From contig JAJFFF010000042.1 in NCBI GenBank assembly GCA_021776785.1, positions 1 to 34,513 on the forward strand: a DNA stretch of 34,513 nt, given 5' to 3'. Source of the stretch: Planctomycetota bacterium (GTDB lineage: Bacteria > Planctomycetota > PLA2). The first letter of the stretch is position 1; each line of letters begins with the position of its first letter. This document shows, piece by piece, positions 19,001 to 25,276 of the stretch. A program made the translations under genes and the position numbers. Below the pieces are notes generated by a model. The model saw nothing but the letters and a program-made list of their open reading frames with translations, had not been told where the DNA came from and made no database searches.

Positions 19001-19903
19001 GGCAGCTTGCCGGACTTTGACCTCTCGTTGCAAGGGGAGAACGCGTTGCTTGTGCGCAACCGCCACCTGCGCCTGCGCTCGAACGTAGACTTAAAGTTGA
19101 AGACGAGCGGCAAAGAGCTGAAGGCCACCGGCATCGTCAAGATCACCGATGCGCTCTACAGCGAACCGATGGATCTGTTCGTCAAGGGCGCGCCCGGCGT
19201 GGATCTCAAACTGCAATTGTTTAGCATTCGGACCGAACCGTTCCGTTCGATGAAACTCGACGTGAAGGTGGAGGCCGAGCGCAGCTTTCGCATTCGCAAC
19301 AACGTGGTGCGTGGCGACTTCAGCCTCGACCTGACACTTGGAGGAACCGGCGAGGTACCGGAACCGCGCGGGGCGATTTTCTTGCGCGATACGCTGGTCA
19401 AGCTCCCGTTCTCCAGCTTAAAAGTGGACCAAGGCGAGATTCGCTTCCGGCCCGAAGATCCGTTCGCTCCGGTGGTCAACGTAGCGGCGCGCACGCGGAT
19501 GAAGGGCTACGAACTCAACGTCCAGACCAAAGGCGCTCTTCCCGATGTCCAAGTGTTTATCAGCTCGAAACCGACGCTCTCGCAAGAGGACGCCATCTTG
19601 CTTCTCACGACCGGCGCGACACGCGCGGAACTCGAGGGGCAAGGCATCGGTCGCGCGGCCCTGACCAAGGTTGGGATGTTTTTTGGGAAGCGTCTGGTGT
19701 CGAGCGTGAGCGGGCCGTCCGATCCCGACGAGCGGACGCTGCTCGATCGATTTTCGTTCGAGATCGGACGCGATATTTCGAGGAGCGGGCAGGAGACGAT
19801 CGAGGGCGAGTTCGAACTGACACCGCGCTACTACTTGCGCGGTGAGCGTGATCGCTACGACGAGTACAACATCGGAATCGTGTGGAGGATCCGTTTTCGA
19901 TGA
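16016..19903 (+). CDS. tamB: TamB-like (DUF490) translocation and assembly module protein
   Basis: The protein has 1295 aa, similar to Escherichia coli TamB. It has one N-terminal membrane helix (about 8-27) after a basic start (VRRLGR). A very long beta-rich periplasmic region follows, with alternating hydrophobic residues as in the AsmA/TamB lipid-groove fold. The C-terminal 170 residues carry the DUF490 pattern: GEIRF, D-P-x-x-x-V-N-V-A-A, the ISSKPTLSQEDAILLL block and a final YNIGIVWRIRFR strand. TamB spans the periplasm and works with an Omp85 partner. That partner is the next gene, which overlaps by four bases. The start is GTG 16016, nine bases after the previous stop. The family call is strong; the substrate is unknown. 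Confidence 0.9.
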   Translation: MRRLGRIFLRTLLVLVVALAVAYWFRVELFGDWVREKIAQTLADSVGGTWRIHAIEGSWTGDFAVVGMELVTPPPAGPLAAFSCARAHASYSILALLGDEPVSGIKRVDVSGANVVLDLTRPPAPPSSSESGDIGDVWEQIPASLPAVYIKGSVVVRRGGAETRVGALTLNVNDKTLTLEAREIAEPELPQVRGLTMRVVREQERAFTVALQEAIAGVRIERARARFEKNGAFTAQARLTVAGGTIDVETNGTTVQAVAKNIDLSKLEGLPEPLAGLVDAQVSMDEAFRVQGTVKARDVRARDWTIERIDLEALWAKDKLTLARLEAIAGDDRVIAKGVAVEQERPYLVAAVDEIDIFVRDAQRFAPQLPAPVRVEVHASSPDGRSITIRQAEVASGPSNVKLVGSATLPADPAAWRKTIVALELNGTVVGLRQWHETAPLVEGPLRCTGSLEGILEAARAQLEVSGQDLRIEGRVVQELFLRGDLVWPQVRDLHARLVSDAGKITLQGRADLDAQTLQDGKYDINVTDLSELAAMIPGAPSLRGTLTGNGALAWDGARLEGSAELAATGLFVDSTKIGALNALAVGEGAVFSVRELRAEGPWGQAQAKFAFDIERRTATITSAQAITQGETFALRGEAQAKWDQEGVHVSGLDVSGYGGQFVGSGAWLGNGPGLKPLRADGRVENVALERLDARFRGALGASVSIRGTTAKATINVPELRFEDYVGTLAVDVRHDESGIVLRELNTKIGDILTVQGVAELPWYWDAKRWQRVAGREPRLDITGSLRDAKKLMPASMSTVSVDAISFVMKGDAASVRADLDVTNFAPHPDIACVGVSKIALRVGTDGMLATVKTAPSAAGTLEGEIRSPRRVDWMDPDSWRAALESAQIDGRGAMDVPDLGILKRFTREIRHCAGRGHVSLQVSGALREPDFDGGVTLDGIELKMAGELPPFEKGRLEATYKDRKVTIDVLRGELGHAPIAVRGTVDLAAGRLGGGSLPDFDLSLQGENALLVRNRHLRLRSNVDLKLKTSGKELKATGIVKITDALYSEPMDLFVKGAPGVDLKLQLFSIRTEPFRSMKLDVKVEAERSFRIRNNVVRGDFSLDLTLGGTGEVPEPRGAIFLRDTLVKLPFSSLKVDQGEIRFRPEDPFAPVVNVAARTRMKGYELNVQTKGALPDVQVFISSKPTLSQEDAILLLTTGATRAELEGQGIGRAALTKVGMFFGKRLVSSVSGPSDPDERTLLDRFSFEIGRDISRSGQETIEGEFELTPRYYLRGERDRYDEYNIGIVWRIRFR

Positions 19904-22005
19904 GGCGTGTCCTGATGTTGTGGATCGCGGCGCTGGCCGCGTGCCAGAGTACGCTGCAAGAATCCGACGCGCCCGCGCCCGCGCCCGACGCGGCGCCCGA
20001 CGCGGCGCGCGCGGAGGCGTCCGACCCTAAGGTCGGCGACGCCGCGCCCACGGCAAACGAGAACGCAACCGAATTGCCGGAGGCGACGATCCGGTTTGAA
20101 GGCCAAAGCAATGTCTCGGAGGCGTCGCTGCGCTCGGCCGCCCGTCGGGAGTTGGAGGCCTACCAACGCGGACGCCGCCCGGCCGATGCGGCGGACGCGG
20201 CGTATTCGATGGAGGTCTTGCTTCGTGAAACGGGGCACGCGCGCGGCGTCGTCGAATTTCGAGTGGAGTCCGACGCGTTAGTGTTCGTCGTCAAAGAGGG
20301 CCCGGAAACGCTCTACGACGGCGTGGTGTTTGCCGGCATCGACGACCCCGAGGAGTTGCGCCAACTTCGGGAGATATTCACGTTCCCGGGCACCGGACCG
20401 CTGGCAACGGGAACCCCGCTCTATCGATTGGCCGACGTCGAGGAAGCGCTCGCGCAGGTCGAGAAGTTCTATCTTCTCGGGGGGCATCTGCGTGTTGCGA
20501 TCGAGGACCCCGCCGTCGAGTTTGTCGAAGAGGGGACCAAGGCGCGCATCACCGTCACGGTTAAACGCGGTCCTAAGTACACCGTACGCAACGTCACGTT
20601 TGACGGAATCGAACCCAGAGATCTCGGTGTGACGGGGGCGCCGTTCCACGTGCGGCTTCCGGCGGAGGCCGCAGCTGCGGTGCGCCGGGAACTCTTGGAT
20701 GGCGGACACCAGCGGCAGGAAGTGAGCGGCACAGCCAAAGTTGACGAAAAAGAAAAGGTTGCCGATATTCACATCGCCGCCAAGCCCGGGCCGCGGGTGA
20801 AGTTGGGTTCGGTTCATTTCCGCGGCCACAAGCGAACGCGAGAGTCGTTCTTGCGCCGGCGCATTCCTCTGAGAGACGCGGACGTGTTGGCCCAACGCAT
20901 CTTGGATCGCGGCATCGGCAACCTGTATCGCACCGCACTTTTCGGCGCGATTCGTCCGACGCTGATTGAGCGCGGGCCCGACGTGTCCGATCTGGAGATC
21001 CGACTGGATGAATTGCCGGCGCGAAGTTTGGACTTAGAACTCGGATACGGGAGCTACGAGCTGGCGCGCGCAGCCGTTCGGTACCGCGATCGCAACATCT
21101 TCGGCACGGGACGTCGCTTTGGCACGGAGGCGCGCGCCAGCGTGCGCAGTTTCGGCATCGATTTCAATTTCGAAGATCCCTACATCTTGGGGCGAAACCG
21201 ATCGTTTGAGATTACGACGGGCTTCTTGTTGCGCGAAGAGCCGTCATTTGACCGGGAAGCGTTCCAAGTCGAGCTCGTCGTCACGCAGACTTTTGAGTCG
21301 AGTCCGTGGAACAAATACCGCGTGCGCGGCGGCTACCGTCTGCGCGTGGAGAAAGCGCGCAACGCACCGCCCGACCTTGAGATCGACGCGCAGACCGAAG
21401 GGTTTACGAGAACGGCGGGCTTGTTCCTAAGCATCACGCGCGACACGCGCGACAACTTGTTGATTCCGCGGAGCGGAACGTTCAGTGACATCTCCTTTCT
21501 GTGGAGCGCCGCGCCGCTCGGCGCCGACCTCGAGTTTCTGGAGATCGATCTGCGCGGGTCGGTTTTCCGTGCGCTCGGCGAACGAGTCGTCTTCGGAGCG
21601 CACGTGCGCTTGCGTACGCGGCACGTGCTCAACGATGACGCCACGCTACCGATTCAGGAGCGGTTGTTTCTCGGCGGCGAGGCCAGCGTTCGCTCCTTTT
21701 TTGAGAGCGAACTGGGCCCGAGCTCGAGTGGAGAGGCGCTCGGCGGATTAACGTCGGCATACGCAACGTTCGAGCTTCGATACCGCTTGTGGCGCGCCCT
21801 CCACGTCGCGCCGTTTTACGACGTGGGAATGGTGAGTCCACAATCATTCGACGCGGTCGGGCCACCCGGACACGCGATCGGGCTGGGGCTGCGGTACTAC
21901 CTGCCCGTAGGTCCGCTGCGCGTCGACTTCGCCTACAACCCCGGCCGCCGGTTCGCCGCAAGCCAGTCCTGGGCGATCCATCTCGCCTTCGGGTTTACGT
22001 TCTAG
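19900..22005 (+). CDS. Lipoprotein-type Omp85 (BamA/TamA superfamily), TamL-like
   Basis: The protein has 701 aa from ATG 19900, coupled to tamB by ATGA. The N-terminus is a lipoprotein signal: MRRVLMLWIAALAAC, lipobox LAAC with Cys15 as lipidation site. An Ala/Pro/Asp-rich tether follows (about 18-50), then POTRA-like domains (about 60-350) and a 16-strand-type barrel from about 380. Omp85 hallmarks are the L-I-P-R-S-G-T block near residue 530 and the loop-6 motif at 597-600. That motif reads VRSF instead of the usual VRGF/VRGY. The last residue is Phe, as in many outer-membrane barrels. TamL of Bacteroidota is a known lipidated Omp85 paired with TamB. The match to TamL is by architecture; a lipobox by chance is possible. 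Confidence 0.85.
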   Translation: MRRVLMLWIAALAACQSTLQESDAPAPAPDAAPDAARAEASDPKVGDAAPTANENATELPEATIRFEGQSNVSEASLRSAARRELEAYQRGRRPADAADAAYSMEVLLRETGHARGVVEFRVESDALVFVVKEGPETLYDGVVFAGIDDPEELRQLREIFTFPGTGPLATGTPLYRLADVEEALAQVEKFYLLGGHLRVAIEDPAVEFVEEGTKARITVTVKRGPKYTVRNVTFDGIEPRDLGVTGAPFHVRLPAEAAAAVRRELLDGGHQRQEVSGTAKVDEKEKVADIHIAAKPGPRVKLGSVHFRGHKRTRESFLRRRIPLRDADVLAQRILDRGIGNLYRTALFGAIRPTLIERGPDVSDLEIRLDELPARSLDLELGYGSYELARAAVRYRDRNIFGTGRRFGTEARASVRSFGIDFNFEDPYILGRNRSFEITTGFLLREEPSFDREAFQVELVVTQTFESSPWNKYRVRGGYRLRVEKARNAPPDLEIDAQTEGFTRTAGLFLSITRDTRDNLLIPRSGTFSDISFLWSAAPLGADLEFLEIDLRGSVFRALGERVVFGAHVRLRTRHVLNDDATLPIQERLFLGGEASVRSFFESELGPSSSGEALGGLTSAYATFELRYRLWRALHVAPFYDVGMVSPQSFDAVGPPGHAIGLGLRYYLPVGPLRVDFAYNPGRRFAASQSWAIHLAFGFTF

Positions 22006-22022
22006 CGAGAGTGCGTAGGGCC

Positions 22023-22375
22023 ATGCCTTGGCGTTTCGCGCATGTGTTCTCGCTCTTCGTTGTGATCTCGGTTGGTTTGGATTCATCGGCGCGAGCGGGC
22101 GCCTCCGCTTACTGCAAAATCTGCAAACATCGGTTTCTAAAATCGCCCGACGAGATCGCCACGAGACCCCGCAACCAGTCGGGTGTGTCTTGTTCAAAAA
22201 CACGTCCGATCGATCTCGTTCGAATTCCAAGACGCCAAGACAGAAGCCGAAAGGAGAGATCGACTTTCTGCGGAGCGACCTCTTGGAGGACTCACCGCTC
22301 GATGCATTCTTCCAGCGGGCACCGGTGTTCGCCGCGGCCTTGCGGCGCCTGGCTGATGCGACACCCGCGAAGTAG
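22023..22375 (+). pseudogene. Small secreted CxxC protein, apparently frameshifted
   Basis: ATG 22023 opens a frame with a good signal peptide (MPWRFAHVFSLFVVISVG...ARA) and a YCKICKHRF motif, suggesting a metal site. The coding look then moves to another frame, where GEIDFLRSDLLEDSPLDAFF and a helical tail end at TAG 22373-22375, three bases before the convergent peptidase gene. The switch lies somewhere between about 22150 and 22250, and neither frame has a stop there. Five A occur at 22198-22202, a possible slip or sequencing-error point. It may be a pseudogene, an assembly error or a programmed frameshift. It is 17 bases downstream of the Omp85 gene, so it would be the last gene of that operon. 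I do not recognise the family. Confidence 0.45.
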
Positions 22376-22377
22376 TG

Positions 22378-24945
22378 TTACTCGTCGCGCTTGTAGTTTT
22401 TGGCTTCTTCTTGACCTTCGATCTTGGCGATGCGGCGCTGCAGGGCGCGGTTTTCGTTGCGCAGCTTGTTTAGTTCGTCGCGAAAGCCCTTGAGCTGTAG
22501 GCGCGGCTCGGCGCCGCTACGAATCTTCTCGATAGTTTCGGTGGCGTTGGTGCGGACCCTCGGATGCGGATCGTGATCCGCCAGCGCCTCCAGCGCATCG
22601 ATCGCGGAGCCCGCGTGAGCGCCGAGTGTGCGCAGCGTGGCCGCCGCCGATGTCTTAACGCGTCGATGTTCGTGCGGGTGGAGGCACGCGACCACGGCAT
22701 CGAGAAGTTGTTTGCGCGCGGCATCGGTGAGGTCGCCCGTTTCGATGACGCGACTCAACGCATCGAGCGCGGTCGTGCGCACGCGGCGCGGGTGCGCGCC
22801 ATCGGTCCATGTAAGAAGCAGCGGCAGAGCGGCGGCATCGCGCTGGCGTGCGAGGCCGCGCAGCACGGCTTGCCGGATCATGTCCGTGTGGCTCTCACGG
22901 CCGAGGAGGGCTTTGAGCTGGGTCAGCGCGCCGGCCGGTCGTTGGTTGGCCCAAGCGGTGATGGCAGCCGCTTCGACGCGGTAGCTAGGATCGCCTTTGT
23001 CGACGATCACAGCCAAGCGTGCCAAAACCTTGGCGTCGTTGCGGAACTTCCCTAACGCTTCCACGACGGCGACGCGCGCCTTGGGGTGCGATAGTTCGGT
23101 GCCCTGCAGCAACGCGTCGCGCGCCACGTGGCCTCCGGTCTTGCCGAGCGCGCGGGCGATCTCGGCCGCCACGCCCCAGAACGGCTCGCTGAGCAGCGCG
23201 TCCGCCAATGCTTTGCGATCTTCGGCGCGCCGTGACCCGCCAAAGTGCTCGGCCGCGCGAATGCGCGCTAAGACGTTGGTGTCCGATTGGAGTTGCGCCA
23301 ACCAAAAATCGCGCCCCTTCGCTTCCGAGAGTTCCATCAAGACGCTGGTCTCGGGATCGACTCGGATGAGACCCGGACGCGCGTTCAGCGGAACGTAAAA
23401 CCGCACGTCTTTGCTGGTGATCGCCCGCGTCAACGCGCGCCGTACCGAACCCGATTTGTCCTGATACTCCAACCGCAGCGGGAAATGGAATGCCTCGTCC
23501 TTTTGGGTCTGACGCACATGCACTTCCATGAGCTTGGTCTTGGCGTCCCACCGATGGGCGACGCGAACCGAGGGGTTGCCGGGGCGCATCGTCCAGTCGT
23601 GGAAGAACCGTTCGAAGCTGCGACCGGTCGACTCTTCCAGCGCGCGTCGGAACTGATGGGTTTCCACGCACGTGTATTGATACTTCGTGACGTAGTGATT
23701 CACGGCGCGCCACCACGTTTCGTCGCCAAGCTCTCGCCGGATCATGTGCAGCACCCACGCGCCCTTGGGATACGCGCGCGCGTCAAACTGCTCCCACGGA
23801 CCGCGGTAGGCGCGGTGCACGATCGGGAGTTTCTTGCCGCCGCGGATCGCGCTGCGGGCCTTGTTGCGCATGTTGACCAAGAATTCGTCGCGGCCGAGGT
23901 CGTGCTCCATCCAGAGCGCCTCGAAGTACGTGGCGAATCCTTCGTTGAGCCACGTATGCGCCCAGTCGCGGCACGTCAGCAGGTCACCGAACCACTGGTG
24001 CGCGAGCTCGTGGGCGACGAGGCCGTCGCTCGACGTGTCCATGGACGCGCGCTCGTCGTGGAGGGTTCGCTCCGTGAGCGTCGTGGCGCTCGTGTTCTCC
24101 ATGCCGCCGTACGAAAATTGCTCCACGACGATCTGCGAGTACTTCTCCCACGGATACTCGACGCCGATCCACTCACTGAACGTCTCGAGCATGCGCGTCG
24201 TGTTCTGAAACGAGCGCTTCGTGTCCGCTTTGCGGCCGGGCGGGACCCAGTAGTCCACGGTCTTCCCGCGCCACGTCTCGGTGGTCACGGCGAAGTCCCC
24301 GACGACCAACGTGATGAGGTACGGCACATGCGTCTTGCGCGTTCGCCAATGCCAACGCGACTTGCCTCCGTCGAGTTTGTCGACCGACACACGTGCGCCG
24401 TTGCTCAACACCTTAAGGCCCGCATCGACGGTGATGATGAGCTCACTCGTGATGCGCTCGGCCGGACTGTCGATGATCGGAATCCAATGGTGCGCCTCGT
24501 GTGTCTCGCCCTGACTCCAGACCTGATACGGAACGTCCGGCTGCTTGCTCGTCGGCCCGAAAAAATAGAGACCTTCGTCGGGTTCGACACACGCGTACTG
24601 CGCGACGACGCGTGCGGTCTCGCCGCGCACCAACGGTTGCTCCAACACGATCTCCAACATTTCGCCGTCGTACGACGAACGATGCGGCGCCGGTTGATGC
24701 GGCGTGCCGCGCAGGACCGTCAGCTTGGAGAACGTGAGGCGGTGCGCTTCCAACGCAATGACCGCCGTCGGACGGAGCGCCGTCAAGTCGAGCGTTGCCG
24801 TTGCGTCAAGTCGCTTACGTTTGAGATCGAGGTCGCCCTCGACCTTGACGTGCAGCAGATCGAGCGGCCGATCCGCGGCGAATTTCAGGCCCTGACTCTG
24901 GGCCAGAGGCGCCAGTGCGAGCAGGACGAACAGGAGGCTACGCAT
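22378..24945 (-). CDS. M1-family zinc aminopeptidase with C-terminal HEAT repeats, secreted
   Basis: The protein has 855 aa. Residues 1-18 form a signal peptide. The M1 exopeptidase signature is complete: GGMEN at 280-284, which binds the substrate amino terminus, HELAH at 312-316, and the third zinc ligand Glu335 in NEGF, spaced as HExxH-x18-E. HEAT-like helix pairs span about 560-805. A charged coiled-coil segment closes the protein (about 815-850). Enzymes of this family remove N-terminal residues from peptides, here most likely in the periplasm. The gene ends two bases from the opposite-strand frameshifted gene. A small unknown gene lies 49 bases upstream on the same strand. The ATG at 24945 gives a typical signal peptide, though its ribosome binding site is weak. 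Confidence 0.92.
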   Translation of the reverse strand: MRSLLFVLLALAPLAQSQGLKFAADRPLDLLHVKVEGDLDLKRKRLDATATLDLTALRPTAVIALEAHRLTFSKLTVLRGTPHQPAPHRSSYDGEMLEIVLEQPLVRGETARVVAQYACVEPDEGLYFFGPTSKQPDVPYQVWSQGETHEAHHWIPIIDSPAERITSELIITVDAGLKVLSNGARVSVDKLDGGKSRWHWRTRKTHVPYLITLVVGDFAVTTETWRGKTVDYWVPPGRKADTKRSFQNTTRMLETFSEWIGVEYPWEKYSQIVVEQFSYGGMENTSATTLTERTLHDERASMDTSSDGLVAHELAHQWFGDLLTCRDWAHTWLNEGFATYFEALWMEHDLGRDEFLVNMRNKARSAIRGGKKLPIVHRAYRGPWEQFDARAYPKGAWVLHMIRRELGDETWWRAVNHYVTKYQYTCVETHQFRRALEESTGRSFERFFHDWTMRPGNPSVRVAHRWDAKTKLMEVHVRQTQKDEAFHFPLRLEYQDKSGSVRRALTRAITSKDVRFYVPLNARPGLIRVDPETSVLMELSEAKGRDFWLAQLQSDTNVLARIRAAEHFGGSRRAEDRKALADALLSEPFWGVAAEIARALGKTGGHVARDALLQGTELSHPKARVAVVEALGKFRNDAKVLARLAVIVDKGDPSYRVEAAAITAWANQRPAGALTQLKALLGRESHTDMIRQAVLRGLARQRDAAALPLLLTWTDGAHPRRVRTTALDALSRVIETGDLTDAARKQLLDAVVACLHPHEHRRVKTSAAATLRTLGAHAGSAIDALEALADHDPHPRVRTNATETIEKIRSGAEPRLQLKGFRDELNKLRNENRALQRRIAKIEGQEEAKNYKRDE

Positions 24946-24994
24946 AGACTCGATATGCTACCCAAACCGACGCAAGGCTGGGTGGGCGACCCGC

Positions 24995-25252
24995 TCAGCG
25001 CTTTTTGCCGAACGAAGCCCGAAAATCGTCGATGTCATCGACGGCGAGGTAGTTTCCGAGGTCGACGAGGAAGTTTTCGACGACTTTTTGGCCGAACCAG
25101 GTGTTGATCGTCTGCATGATCGAAAGACCCTTGAGGTTCTTGTTTGCCACGAACGCGTAGCGCTCGCCCGCGTCGTCGGTTCCGTTGGTGACGGCGCGTA
25201 GCATGGCCCGAATGTGCTCGGGCAGATCCTCGTACCGCTTGTAGCGCGCCAT
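24995..25252 (-). CDS. Small protein of unknown function
   Basis: The protein has 85 aa when started at ATG 25252 (MARYKRYEDLPEHIRAML). The frame stays open to a TTG at 25285, which would add 11 residues. It is soluble, with no signal or membrane segment, and has mixed charged and hydrophobic helices; a segment with the order ITW-like, 'SIMQTINTWFG', lies near residue 45. I do not recognise it. It sits 49 bases upstream of the M1 peptidase gene on the same strand and may share its transcript. Its start is only 24 bases from the preferred start of the divergent kinase fusion gene, so the two promoters must overlap the neighbouring coding sequence. Confidence 0.65.
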   Translation of the reverse strand: MARYKRYEDLPEHIRAMLRAVTNGTDDAGERYAFVANKNLKGLSIMQTINTWFGQKVVENFLVDLGNYLAVDDIDDFRASFGKKR

Positions 25253-25276
25253 CGCGCCAAGAGTATCATTCCAACC

